Part shown: positions 29,128-39,218 of the stretch, piece by piece | Position numbering within the stretch: the first letter of the stretch is position 1 | How the letters are laid out: each line of letters starts with the position of its first letter | Assembly: GCF_022512515.1 (NCBI RefSeq) | Contig: NZ_JAKWBK010000001.1 | Coordinates: forward strand, 558,001 to 622,000 | Reading direction: 5' to 3' | From: Paraniabella hibiscisoli | Lineage (GTDB): Bacteria; Bacteroidota; Bacteroidia; Chitinophagales; Chitinophagaceae | Length of the DNA stretch: 64,000 nt | Program-made: the position numbers and the translations under genes | The notes under the pieces: model-generated | What the model saw: only the letters and a program-made list of their open reading frames with translations | Database searches by the model: none | Told to the model about the DNA's origin: nothing

Positions 29128-29132
29128 CAAGG

Positions 29133-29240
29133 GCGAGTCTCTCAGGGCGAGTCCGCTATCGCTGAGACTCGCCCTAGGAACTCGCCTCGATGCTGAAACT
29201 CCCCCAATGTCCCATAGCCGAGTCTCAAAGCCGGCTGCGC
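29133..29240. repeat. REP-like palindromic repeat, copy 2
   Basis: The same two conserved blocks as copy 1 (27959-28065), in the same orientation, with a diverged middle. The opening block is identical over about 41 bases. It lies between the hypothetical gene and the RAYT-like transposase. Confidence 0.85.
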
Positions 29241-29279
29241 GTTGGCGTGGACTCGGTGCCTAACGGTATGCGCCAGGTG

Positions 29280-29860
29280 CTAACGAGTCAGGTCGATATC
29301 TGCCAACTCTAAATAATGTAATACCTCATAACACCCCTGCTCACCGGTAGTATAGAATTTAGCAGAACAATGTAAATAGTTTACAGGATCATCGGCCAGC
29401 ATCCATTTCCCTTTGCAGGGGTTAGCGTTGGTATAATTGAGTTTCTGCCGCAGGAATGCGTTAGTTCTGCACTCTTTCCAGTTAAAAGAACCTTCCCCAC
29501 TTCATGCAGTTTATTTCTTTGCCTATCAGACATATTAACGTTCCATTCCAACTTTCGCAATAGTGTTTCCTCGCTCATTGCTTTCAAACGTTTTACAATG
29601 CCATAAGCCATAAATCGCTTACCATTTCCTACTATCGTGTTAATAGATTGAATTGTATTTCTGAAAGCTATCAAAACATGTATATGATTGGGCATAATAA
29701 CATACCCTACAATGTAATGTCCTTTGTTTTTCAGATAATCAAACCACTTATATACTAAATCATAACCATCAACAATTTGAATAAGCGGACGTCAGTGCAG
29801 GCATGTGAAGGTGATAAAATACACGCCTTCGGGTTCGGTGATTTTTCTTTTGGTTGGCAT
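29280..29860 (-). CDS. REP-associated tyrosine transposase-like (Y1 transposase, IS200-like), frameshifted
   Basis: A single-strand DNA transposase of the HUH Y1 family, about 193 residues. The HUH motif is MPNHIHVLIAF, preceded by DLVYKWFDYLKNKGHYIVGY. The start is ATG 29858-29860 (MPTKRKITEPEGVYFITFTC). An in-frame TGA shortly after it, at the TC-rich CTGCACTGACGTCCG, and a frame change near 29480 leading into LRQKLNYTNANPCKGKWML, break the frame. The end is TAG 29280-29282. It is RAYT-like: single copy, no IS ends seen, and palindromic repeats on both sides. Activity cannot be judged because of the breaks. Confidence 0.75.
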
Positions 29861-29879
29861 AGCATAAAGTTACGATATA

Positions 29880-29911
29880 ATAGCCGAGTCCTGCGAGACT
29901 CGGCTGCGGAC
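29880..29911. repeat. REP-like hairpin, copy 3 (short form)
   Basis: A perfect 8-bp stem, GCCGAGTC with GACTCGGC around six bases, with an AGCCG...CGGCT core like the closing block of copies 1 and 2. It lies 20 bases upstream of the RAYT-like start and at the 5' edge of the ParE remnant. Confidence 0.7.
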
Positions 29912-30115
29912 GAAACGCAACAGGATATCATTGCAGCCTTTCTCACGCTGGCCAACTATCCCGACAAACACAAAGTTGATCAATACAAGACCCAGAACGA
30001 CGGATCGTGGCGGGCATTCGAAATACATCATTGTAGAATTTCTTATCGGGTTAGGGGAAATGAGGTCAGGATTATAAGACTAAGGCACACGAGCCGCTCG
30101 CCATTGAAATATTAA
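29906..30115 (+). pseudogene. RelE/ParE-type toxin, N-terminally truncated
   Basis: The C-terminal 70 residues of a ParE-like toxin are clear: QQDIIAAFLTLANYPDKHKV, then WRAFEIHHCRISYRV and EVRIIRLRHTSRSPLKY. The first 25-30 residues of the family are missing. The upstream sequence is the REP-like hairpin and the 5' end of the transposase gene. No antitoxin gene is seen beside it. It looks like a gene cut by arrival of the RAYT/REP unit. The frame is open further upstream, but only as a shadow of the transposase. Confidence 0.65.
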
Positions 30116-30152
30116 TTGAGATTATCTCTCAAGAAATTTTTCGTCCATAAAA

Positions 30153-30176
30153 AAAGGAGCTATTTACAGCTCCTTT
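30153..30176 (-). terminator. Rho-independent terminator of purH
   Basis: A 9-bp perfect stem (AAAGGAGCT at 30153-30161 with AGCTCCTTT at 30168-30176) is followed on the minus strand by TTTTTT. It lies 24 bases after the purH stop. Confidence 0.85.
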
Positions 30177-30199
30177 CTATTTGTAAACCAATTTGTTTC

Positions 30200-31726
30200 T
30201 TAATGCTTAAAATGCCTCATACCTGTCAACACCATGGCCAGGTTATTTTCCTTACAATACTCGATAGAATCTTTATCACGGATAGAACCGCCTGGTTGGA
30301 TAAATGCGGCTATCCCCGCGCTATGCGCTATTTGTACGCTATCATTAAAAGGGAAAAATGCATCACTCGCCAACACAGCACCACTCAGATCAAAACCAAA
30401 CTGTTTGGCTTTTTCTAATGAGTGACGAACGGCATCTACGCGGCTGGTTTGCCCGGCGCCCTTGCCTACTAATTGTTTATTTTTTACCAATGCAATGGCA
30501 TTCGATTTCAGATGCTTGCAGATGATATTCGCAAACTCCAGGTCGGCTTTTTCTTCGGCAGTTGATGTGCGGCCACCTTCTTCTTTCCACTCCGTATAAG
30601 AGCCTTCGTCGGTGGCTTGTTGCAATACGCCGTTCAAAACCGATTTGAACTGCACTTTTACCTGGGGCAATTCTTTCAACTGTAATAAGATCCTGTTCTT
30701 TTTAGATTTTAAGATGGTTAAAGCAGCTTCGTCAAATGCAGGCGCAATCAATACTTCAAAGAATATCTCATTGATGGCATTAGCAGTAGCTTCATCAATC
30801 GTACCATTGGTAACCAATACACCACCAAAAGCGCTTTCAGGATCACCGGCTAAAGCAGTAGCCCAGGCATCCGCTGTGGTACTGCGACCACCTACACCGC
30901 AAACATTGGTATGTTTAATGATAGCGAATACGACCTCATCATTTTTAGGAAACTCGGCAATCAGCTGTACCGCTGCATCCACATCTACCAGGTTATTATA
31001 AGAAAGTTCCTTTCCATTTAATTTTTCAAAAAGTTTATCATAGTCGCCGTAGAAAATGCCCTGCTGGTGCGGGTTTTCGCCGTAACGCATAATTTTAGGA
31101 TGCGTTTCTGAATGGAAGAAATATTCCACGTCAGCATTTGTAGTATTGAAATATTTAGCAATAGCTACATCGTAATGTCCTACCGTTTCAAACGCCTTTG
31201 CAGCAAAGCCTTTACGCTGCTCGATAGATGTTTCGCCATTCTGCGTTTTTAATAAATCTGTAATAGCCGCGTAATCTTTTTTGGCAGCAACTACTAAAAC
31301 ATCTTTAAAATTTTTAGCAGCTGCACGTATCATCGACGGACCACCAATATCAATTTTTTCAATGATCGCCTTCTCTTCAGTTGTAGCAGCTACTGTTTCT
31401 TCAAAAGGATACAGATCTACAATCACCAGGTCAATCTCCGGAATATTATATTGCTGCATTTCCTGCACATCGCTTTCCAGATCTCTCCGTCCCAAAATAC
31501 CGCCAAACACCGATGGATGCAGGGTTTTAACACGACCGCCTAAAATAGAAGGATAGGTTGTAAGGTTTTCAACCGGCACCACGGGTATACCCAGGTCTTC
31601 AATAAATTTTTGTGTACCACCCGTGGTATAAATAGTAATACCCAGGCGATCTAACTCTCTAACAATAGGTTCCAGGCCGTCTTTATAAAAAACGGAAATA
31701 AGGGCTGATTGAATTTTTTTGTTCAT
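30200..31726 (-). CDS. purH: Bifunctional AICAR formyltransferase/IMP cyclohydrolase
   Basis: Catalyses the last two steps of purine synthesis: formylation of AICAR with 10-formyltetrahydrofolate, then ring closure to IMP. 508 residues, intact. The N-terminal IMP cyclohydrolase (MGS-like) domain has YTTGGTQKFIEDLGIPV and RVKTLHPSVFGGIL. The C-terminal transformylase has MRYGENPHQQGIFYGD, IIKHTNVCGVGG and the end QPGGSIRDKDSIEYC. The racemase gene lies 26 bases upstream on the same strand, and a strong terminator follows. Confidence 0.96.
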   Translation of the reverse strand: MNKKIQSALISVFYKDGLEPIVRELDRLGITIYTTGGTQKFIEDLGIPVVPVENLTTYPSILGGRVKTLHPSVFGGILGRRDLESDVQEMQQYNIPEIDLVIVDLYPFEETVAATTEEKAIIEKIDIGGPSMIRAAAKNFKDVLVVAAKKDYAAITDLLKTQNGETSIEQRKGFAAKAFETVGHYDVAIAKYFNTTNADVEYFFHSETHPKIMRYGENPHQQGIFYGDYDKLFEKLNGKELSYNNLVDVDAAVQLIAEFPKNDEVVFAIIKHTNVCGVGGRSTTADAWATALAGDPESAFGGVLVTNGTIDEATANAINEIFFEVLIAPAFDEAALTILKSKKNRILLQLKELPQVKVQFKSVLNGVLQQATDEGSYTEWKEEGGRTSTAEEKADLEFANIICKHLKSNAIALVKNKQLVGKGAGQTSRVDAVRHSLEKAKQFGFDLSGAVLASDAFFPFNDSVQIAHSAGIAAFIQPGGSIRDKDSIEYCKENNLAMVLTGMRHFKH

Positions 31727-31751
31727 GATTGATTGGTAATGTGATGTTGTT

Positions 31752-32439
31752 TTAACTTAAAGCAAATGCCACCGCGGCGTTCGAATGGATCTTTGTAGTG
31801 TCAAATGCAGGGATGTTTAAATGCTCCTGTTTGATCAATAACGGAATTTCGGTACAACCCAGTATTACACCTTCTGCACCTTGTGCTACTAATTGATCAA
31901 TAATTTGTAAAAAGCCGGCTCTGGTTTCATCTGTTACAATTCCTTTATACAGCTCAGCTTCCAGCTTTTGGGCAATATAATTTCTGCCTTCCTCATCGGG
32001 TATGAGGGCCTCGATGCCCTTTTCCAGCAACTTGTTTTTAAAAAGTCTCGCTCCATGGTAAATTTTGTTCCCAGCAATGCCACTTTTTTAAGATTTTTTC
32101 CCTGGATGGCTTCAGCAGTTGCCACAGCTACGTGAATCAGGGGCACATCAATAACCTGTGCAACCCTGTCCGCCAGCAAATGCATAGTGTTGGCACCCAG
32201 CAGAATAGCTTCCGCACCAGCTTTTTGAAGGCTGTCGCAGGCCTGGGAAAGGATGGAAAATGTTCCGTCCCAGTTATCAGCAAGGTTATTATTGTGAATT
32301 TCTTGAAATTAACAGAGTAAATGATGCATTCAGCATAATTAAGGCCACCCAATTTTGCATTGATGCCCTCGTTGATATAACGGTAATAATCAGTTGTGGA
32401 GACCCAGCTAATGCCGCCCACCAGTCCCAGTTTTTTCAT
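31752..32439 (-). CDS. Aspartate/glutamate racemase family protein, frameshifted
   Basis: About 230 residues of a PLP-independent amino-acid racemase. It starts MKKLGLVGGISWVSTTDYYR and contains ILLGANTMHLLADRVAQVID and, near the end, GVILGCTEIPLLI. The second catalytic Cys (GCTEI) is present, but the first position, usually Cys in GCNT, is Ala (GANT). This suggests a one-Cys racemase or a changed reaction. Three frames are needed, with shifts near 32040 and between 32180 and 32290. It probably shares a transcript with purH. Confidence 0.78.
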
Positions 32440-32472
32440 TTAAATTGATCTGAATGAGTGCGCAAATGTACG

Positions 32473-34546
32473 CTAATACAGGCTCATTACAAAAGCGCCG
32501 GATGTGGCCACATTATGACAGGCAATTTGCAGGGAGTCGCAGTCCCGCACCCAATAACGGGCTTTCCAGGCCGGAACCGAGCCGTCAATTACGATTTGTG
32601 AGGGTTTGGCAGCTTTTACCAGGTCGGATATGTACAATCGCGGGTTACCTGATAGAATCACCAGGTCTGCGGATAACGGAGCTATTTCAACAGATTTTTG
32701 GAGAGGCTGGTTGATGCGTATCACCTTCTTATTATGAAAGATCAGCGCATTATCTAATTGCTGATCAACCGCAGGTTGCGGTGCCGCAGTTACCCGGTGC
32801 AAAATACGCGAAGGATTCAGCACATAATTCATCACTGAAGTGTTTGCCAAAGCTTCTGCATCTCCATAATAAGAATAATTTCTCCCGTTTATAATATCCA
32901 TAGCAGCGTACCGGTTGGCATTATATACAATCAGTTTTTGCTGTTTAGCGGCATTGTAAAATGACACCGCTCTTATTAAAAAGAAAATGAGTAATCCCGA
33001 TAGAGCCCACCAAAGGCCGGCTTTATACCGCTCCATTAAGCAAAATGCTATACCAGCAATACATACAAAGAGTAATACCGATTGAGCGAGGTTGATACTA
33101 ATGCCCGACCATACTGCCAGGGGAAAATCCTCCATCCTTTCAATAAAAGTATTGAGCCACCAGATCAGGCCGTTGAGTAACGAGCCGATAAAAGCTGCAA
33201 TAAATTTTATGGGAGATAGCAACACTAAAACCAGTGTTGCTACTAATACTACCGTAGACACCGGCACTACTACCAGGTTGCTCAATAGAAAGTAAACCGG
33301 GAACTGGTGAAAATAATATAAGGACAAGGGTGTGGTTAATATCTGCGCCGCTATACTTACTGCAGCCAGCTGCCATATAGCATCGAGTATTTTATTCTTA
33401 ATGAATAGTAAGTTATAGATAGATTTATAAAACACAACAATGCTTAACACCGCCGCGTAAGAAAGCTGGAAGCCTACATCCCAGAGCCAGTAAGGGTTGT
33501 AACACAACTGGCAAAATGCTGATGCCGCCAGTATATTGTAAATAGAAGCATTGCGGTTGATCTGCTTGCCGACAGTAATAAAAGTAAACATTACGCAGCG
33601 CGTACAATGGAGGCGGCACCACCGGTTATAAACGAAAAGAACCAAAGCAAGGTGAGTACTAGCACAGCGTGTAACCATTGGGTCCTTTTCTTCCGGAGAA
33701 GGGGCGCAAACAACAGGTTCAACAGCCAATATAATAAGGCCAGGTGCATGCCTGATACGGCTATTACATGCACTACGCCGGTATTGGTGTAAGACTGCAA
33801 CAGGCTTTTATCCAGGTCGTCTTTATAGCCGATTAACATCGCTTCCGCAAGGCCCTGCTCCTTGGTTCCTTTGATATGTGATTTAATAGCTTTCAGCACA
33901 TAATTCCTGGTTTGCAGTAACCAGCTGCGATACCAGGGAAGATCATTCCCGGGCAGTTGATAATAATCTTTATGTGTTAAATATACCTGGTGCGTAATGC
34001 CATTAAACAGCGCATATCGTTTATAATCGAACCCGCCCGGATTACCGGCATTGCGTATTTCCTGCAGATCTTTTGTAATAAGCACCAGGTTGCCCGCCTG
34101 CAGTGAGGCATTGATGCTGTCTTTTTGAAATAGATAATAATGTTTCCGCTAATGGGGCTCTTGTTTCCGCTTTTAAGAATATGGGTAAGGTCTGCAACTG
34201 CTTTGTAAGATCGTTCTTTAGCTACCAGCGGCTCCGCCAACCTGGCAACCAGCATATCTCCGGCCTGATAGCTTTTCCCCAACCAATAGTGTTGATGCCG
34301 CACATCTTTTAGCCAGGTGAGCATCATACTAAATGCAATCAGGGCTATTATCAGTAGCCATCCCCTGAGAGGCGCCCATTTCCAGCTTTGAAAATTGCGG
34401 AGCGCACCTATGCTAAAGAATACTGCTCCTGAAATAATGAAGATGCCCATGCTAACAACAATGGAAAGTTGCAGATACCATTGCAGTATAATGCCGGTGA
34501 TCATTGGTAGCAAAAGCCTTATGATAGGATTGTGCTTTAAAAACAT
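32473..34546 (-). CDS. comEC: ComEC/Rec2-type DNA uptake channel protein, frameshifted twice
   Basis: About 690 residues of a polytopic membrane protein that would carry single-stranded DNA across the inner membrane in natural transformation. The N-terminus (DUF4131) has membrane segments and a small OB-like part. The competence core is VVHVIAVSGMHLALLYWLL and FITGGAASIVRAAVMF, followed by further membrane segments. Frame shifts lie near 34130 (A run; FKKDSINASLQAGN) and near 33595. The last 100 residues form a soluble end without a complete metallo-beta-lactamase HxHxDH motif, so nuclease activity is not expected from this copy. Confidence 0.88.
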
Positions 34547-34693
34547 AGTTAGCCTATACCTGATGTTTTAGGTTATATCGTAGGTTATAGTCATTACTAA
34601 GTTACAATAAAAATGAATCATTTATTATATATAACAGCAAATTATTATAGGCTAATGAATGTACAATCAGGCCAGTAAAACATACATGTAAGC

Positions 34694-34981
34694 TCAGGGC
34701 CTAAAACCAAGACCTTTTTGCCTTAGAGCATCTCTTAACAGGGGTAATGATGCTTTCCCCATACCATGTAATTTCAAAATATCTTTTTCAGAATAAGCGG
34801 ACAGCTGCTGGATGGTTACAATACCGGCTGTTTCCAAAGCCCGGCGGGCGGGCGCGCTCAAAGCGGATAAGAAACCACCCGGCTTGTTCTGCTTTTCGCA
34901 TTCAGGACAAACCGGGCAGTCGCTGCTTTTATAGTACTGGTGACCGTTTGGACAGGTTCTCAATGTTTTCGATGAAGGCAT
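34694..34981 (-). CDS. Small zinc-ribbon protein with RNA polymerase alpha C-terminal-like domain
   Basis: 95 residues. The N-terminus CPNGHQYYKSSDCPVCPECE has four Cys for a zinc ribbon. The C-terminal 50 residues (ALSAPARRALETAGIVTIQQ, then LHGMGKASLPLLRDALRQKG) form a helix-hairpin-helix domain like that of the polymerase alpha subunit. Such proteins are usually annotated as RpoA-CTD-like; their role is unknown. It lies 32 bases before the SRPBCC gene start region on the same strand. Confidence 0.8.
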   Translation of the reverse strand: MPSSKTLRTCPNGHQYYKSSDCPVCPECEKQNKPGGFLSALSAPARRALETAGIVTIQQLSAYSEKDILKLHGMGKASLPLLRDALRQKGLGFRP

Positions 34982-35012
34982 TCCGTTCTCGTTAGCGGGT
35001 TAAAACAATTAA

Positions 35013-35435
35013 CTAAGCTTTCTCTGCATAGGCTTTAAAGTTGTTGAGAATAGCCTGCCAACCGGCCTGCTGCATTTCTTCCGAATTTTGAGATTCTGCT
35101 TCAAAATGCTCATCAATTTGGGTGCCGCCGTCAGCTTCTGTAAAATGAACCTTCACCTTTCTTCCATCGCCCAATGTATATTCGAGATACTGAGCTTCAG
35201 TAACTACATCAAAAGTGCCACCAAAATCAAAACCAAAACTGCCGTCTTTAGCTTCCATTCTGTAAGAGAATTGACCACCTGGTTTTAAATCATGCTCCGC
35301 TCTTGGCGAATGCCAATCAGGAGATGCCGTATTCCATTGCTGTATATCGGATGGGGTTGTCCACAACTTCCATACTTTCTCTACAGGAGCATTAACTAAT
35401 GCTGATACGGTGATTACATTTAATTTTGTTTCCAT
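35013..35435 (-). CDS. SRPBCC (AHSA1-like) protein
   Basis: 140 residues of the START/Bet v1 fold, activator-of-Hsp90-ATPase-like subgroup. ALVNAPVEKVWKLWTTPSDI at the N-terminus and GWQAILNNFKAYAEKA at the C-terminus are typical, as is HLKPGGQF-like DLKPGGQFSYRM. These proteins bind hydrophobic ligands; no catalytic site is evident. The frame is intact. There is no signal peptide, so it is cytoplasmic. Confidence 0.88.
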   Translation of the reverse strand: METKLNVITVSALVNAPVEKVWKLWTTPSDIQQWNTASPDWHSPRAEHDLKPGGQFSYRMEAKDGSFGFDFGGTFDVVTEAQYLEYTLGDGRKVKVHFTEADGGTQIDEHFEAESQNSEEMQQAGWQAILNNFKAYAEKA

Positions 35436-35533
35436 AATAATTTTGCTTTGTTACACAAACATACAACGGCTAATCATCTGAGAAGATAGATATTAGCGAC
35501 TAATTAAAGGTATTTTGCGACAGCCGTATTTCG

Positions 35534-36180
35534 CTAATCTTCTCTTACAAAAGGGTTGTTACGCTTCTCAAAACCAATACTGGTACCCCCACCGTATGGC
35601 CAGAATACACCTTAGTCTCGTCAGGTAAAGTATATAGCTCGGTCTTTATTGATTGCTCTAGCTGATCATAATCGCCACCCGGTAAATCAGTACGCCCAAT
35701 GCTGCCGCTGAACAACACATCACCACTGATCACATAACCGTCTTTTTCGTTATAGAAACTTACACTGCCCGGTGAATGCCCGGGTGTAAATAGTACTTTT
35801 AACTCATTGTCGCCGATCTTTATAACATCACCAGGATTCAACCATTTCATTTCGCCGTTATAATTCTCAAAAGGCAAACCATACATATCCGCCGATTTAG
35901 GTGCGAAACTCAAAACCATTTTTTCAGTTTCGTGCAGGTATAAAGGCAACTGCCAGGTTTCGCTTACGAACTTGTTTCCAAAAACATGGTCCAAATGACA
36001 GTGGGTATTCAACAGATATACCGGTTTCAGATTTTTAGACTGTATAAAGCGAACCAACTCGTTGCGCTCCTCGTCAAAATAGCATCCGGGATCAATAATG
36101 CAGCAATCGCCATTTTCGGCGTAAAGCACGTAGGTATTTTCCTGTATCGGATTAAAAGTAAATTTATGTACGGATAACAT
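35534..36180 (-). CDS. MBL-fold metallohydrolase (glyoxalase II-like), frameshifted at the C-terminus
   Basis: About 212 residues of a di-metal hydrolase. The metal site is THCHLDH, with further His/Asp ligands in FTPGHSPGSVSF and SGDVLF and a final His in VYSGH. The frame as read ends HTVGVPVLVL. A one-base shift at a G run near 35585 gives GGTSIGFEKRNNPFVRED and the stop TAG 35534-35536, which is the family-typical end. Its start is 95 bases from the divergent DUF5686 gene. Confidence 0.88.
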
Positions 36181-36206
36181 TTTTTGTTAAAATTTTTGAT
36201 TTGAAG

Positions 36207-36214
36207 CAAAAGTA
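36207..36214 (-). promoter_or_regulatory. Possible -7 box of the MBL hydrolase gene (TACTTTTG)
   Basis: The reverse complement of CAAAAGTA fits TAnnTTTG and lies 26 bases before the ATG at 36180. No convincing -33 partner is seen. Confidence 0.35.
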
Positions 36215-36260
36215 ATTGATGCAACTAAGACGACTACATATTTAGAATTTAAAACAATCG

Positions 36261-36268
36261 TAAATTTG
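36261..36268 (+). promoter_or_regulatory. Possible -7 box of the DUF5686 gene (TAAATTTG)
   Basis: It fits TAnnTTTG but lies only 6 bases before ATG 36275. If it is the promoter, the transcript would be leaderless or the true start is further in. Confidence 0.35.
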
Positions 36269-36274
36269 CGTTCG

Positions 36275-38742
36275 ATGAATCTTATCCTGAAGTTTTTAAT
36301 CCTGCTTATCGGACTGACCACCTGTACCGTAACATTTTCGCAGAAAACATTAAGAGGCCTGGTAAAAGACGCTCATAGTGACGAAGCTATTGCTTTCGCC
36401 TCCATTACTTTCAAGGGCACTTCCATGGGCGCCATCACCGACTCGTTGGGAAAGTTTGCATTCTCGGTTAATGACTGGCCTTCAGATACGCTGATCATTA
36501 GCTATGTAGGTTATGAAACTTTTTTCTTACTATGGATCACGCTAAAAGTGAGTTAGATATTACTATTCCTATGGAGCGCGGCACAACCGACGATGTAGTA
36601 ATTGTAAAATCTAAAATTGACAAGGGACTCTGGCTCTGGAAAAAATAGTGGAACATAAACCACAAAACAACCGGTACAAGTTTGACAATTTTTCTTACGA
36701 ATTATATAATAAGCTGGAAATAGATCTTAAAAATTTCAAAAGCCTCCAGAGAATAACCCGGTTTAAACCACTACGGCCCATTAATGATCTGATCAATCAA
36801 AATATAGATACTTCGGAAGGTATCAAAATTTTACCTACCTACCTCACCGAAGCGATCAGTAATTATTACTACCAGAAAAAGCCGATGAAGCGAAGGGAAG
36901 AAATTATGGGCGCCAATACCAATGGTATTAAAAATGAAAGCATGGTCAAATTCCTGGGGGCATGGACCAGGTAATTAACGTGTACAACAACTTCATTAAT
37001 GTTTTTAATAAAGAATTTGTAAGTCCTGTTAGTGACAACGGCGACTTTTATTATAAGTATACCGTAGCCGACACCCAATATATTGCCGGCGAGCGTTATT
37101 ACCATCTTTTATTCAGACCCAGGCGTAAGGGCATGAACACATTTGAGGGGGATTGCTGGGTGCATTTTGGCAGTTTTGCCATTCAAAAAATGAACCTGGC
37201 TTTGGACAAAAGCGCTGACGTTAACTTCATGGAACGCTTCAGCTACATACAGGAATATACGCGGCTGGCTGATAGTAATTGGTTTGTAAGCCGCGAGAAA
37301 CTGGTGGTGGATGTTGCTCCCGTAGGAGACAAAACACCGGGTATTATAGGCCGTAAAACCAGTACCTACCGCAATATAATAGTCAATGACAGTTCCGTGG
37401 TTGCCCGGCTAAAGCTCAATAAAGAACTGGAAGAAATCGTTACTGCTCCTGGCGCACAACAAAAAGACAATACTTATTGGGAAACAGCCAGGCATGAGGA
37501 ACTCAGCAATACGGAAAAGAACATCGTAAAGATGATCGATACCATCATGAATGCCCCGGTATATCAAAAGCTAACCAAACAACTGGAATTTATGGGCACG
37601 GGCTATTTCGATGTGGGCAATGTGAGACTGGGATCTGCCTACAACTGGTTTTCAGGAAATGCCTGGGAAGGATTCAGGATGCGGTTTGATGTGGCCAGCA
37701 ATAAGCATTTCAATAGAAAATTCATGTACCACACCTACCTGGCTTATGGCTTTAGCGATAAAAAGCTAAAAGGCATGGGCGAGCTGTTCTACCTGCCTAA
37801 AAAGATCCCCGTCAGTACTTGGCGCTGACTTATAAAAATGACCTGGATTTCGGGCAGCGCTATTATGGTGAAATTTCATCAGATAATATATTTTCCTTCG
37901 CGGTGCGCAAGCCAGGTGTTCCCATGAAATTTATGAACCTGGCCGAAGGCAGCTTTGAATTTTTCAATGAATTGCCTAACGGGTTTTCGGTTAAAGCTAC
38001 TGCTGCCAATAAAACCTATACACCACTGGCGAATCTTTTACCTGCAGACGCATTTGGTGAAGGTTTAAAAAGATTAACGACTACAGAATTTTCGGTGCGC
38101 CTTCGTTTTGCTTTCCTGGAAAAATTCCTGGAGTCCACTTTTTACCGGGCGAGCCTTGGCAGCCCCTATCCTATTGTAGAAGCCACATATACCAAAGGCA
38201 TATCAGGCGTTCTAAATAGCAGGTACAATTATTCAAAAATATTGGCCTCCGTTTCAGATTATATCAAAACACCGCCATTCGGCATTATCAACTATCAGCT
38301 ATATGCAGGAAAAACCTTTGGCACCGCTCCTTATATGTTTTTAGATGTGGCACCAGGCAATGAAATGTATTATTACAACAAATATGCATTCAATACCATG
38401 ATCCGTTACCAGTATGTTCACGACCAGTTTGCTGGTATCAACTATGAGCATAATATTGGTAACGGCATTTTTAAGTTAATCCCTAAATCAAAATTCAGGC
38501 AGTTCTACACCATCAAAGCCCTTTGGGGGTCGCTTTCTGATGCTAATAAGGCGCTTAATTTTCAACCTGGCCATAGCTTCTTGTCGCTCGACGGAAAAAC
38601 TTACCTGGAGTTAGGAACAGGTGTAGATAATATACTGCGTGTATTACGCGTTGATTTTATCTGGCGGGTACTACCAGGAGAGCAGCCCGCATCTTCCATT
38701 AAGAATTTTGGTGTGTTTGGAAGCCTTCGCTTTAATTTTTAA
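36275..38742 (+). CDS. DUF5686/carboxypeptidase-regulatory-like outer membrane protein, frameshifted about four times
   Basis: About 820 residues. A signal peptide is followed by a carboxypeptidase-like beta-sandwich (KTLRGLVKDAHSDEAIAFAS, then LIISYVGYE), then the DUF5686 region (IVEHKPQNNRYKFDNFSYEL and onward) and a C-terminal outer-membrane barrel ending NFGVFGSLRFNF. Frame changes occur near 36525, 36640, 36955 (a G5 run, KFLGGMDQVINV) and 37800 (an A6 run, LPKKDPRQYLALTY). These proteins resemble TonB receptors without a plug. The role is unknown. ATG 36275 is preferred over TTG 36266. Confidence 0.82.
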
Positions 38743-38835
38743 GAGACTTTGTTTCAACTTATATTGAAACACATAGTAGTGTAGCGTTAGCATTTGTCTG
38801 AAAAAATTAGCTGTACAATAGTCCTGTCAAAAGTT

Positions 38836-39119
38836 CTACAAAGCTCCGGACGAACTTGCTGTGGTTTTGCCGAATTTAAGTTTCAGGAAGATCATCGTCA
38901 ACGACAATACCAATATTAGTACATTGGTCAAAATAATTACCAGGTCTTTTTTAGCACGCCATAAATCACCCACAATACCTGGTTGGCAGCTGCTATTAAA
39001 AACATATTCAATGATACATCTTTGGCCGACTTTTCTTTGACCGTTTTGATAACCTGCGGCAAAAAAGTAAGGGTGGTTAAAAGACCAGCTACGTATCCGA
39101 GTATATCAACAAATTCCAT
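38836..39119 (-). CDS. SemiSWEET-type sugar transporter, frameshifted
   Basis: About 94 residues with three membrane segments, the half-size PQ-loop unit that dimerises to carry sugars. It starts at ATG 39117-39119 (MEFVDILGYVAGLLTTLTFL), with the PQ motif in LPQVIKTVKEKSAKDVSL. The frame stops at 38937 after GVLKK. A one-base shift in an A6 run near 38947 adds the third segment (VIILTNVLILVLSLTMIFLK) and ends at TAG 38836-38838. It is transcribed away from the histidine kinase gene. Confidence 0.85.
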
Positions 39120-39160
39120 ATCAGTGGGTTTAGATTGCAAAAATAGATATACTGCTTCAG

Positions 39161-39191
39161 TTGAGCACTTTATCAATTTGTTTTATATTTG
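39161..39191 (+). promoter_or_regulatory. Promoter of the sensor kinase gene
   Basis: TTG at 39161 and TATATTTG at 39184-39191 are separated by 20 bases, matching the Bacteroidota -33/-7 pattern. The first in-frame ATG is at 39213 and the second at 39219. Confidence 0.6.
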
Positions 39192-39218
39192 AGGGTAGCC
39201 CTGCATGGCCAAATGCTT

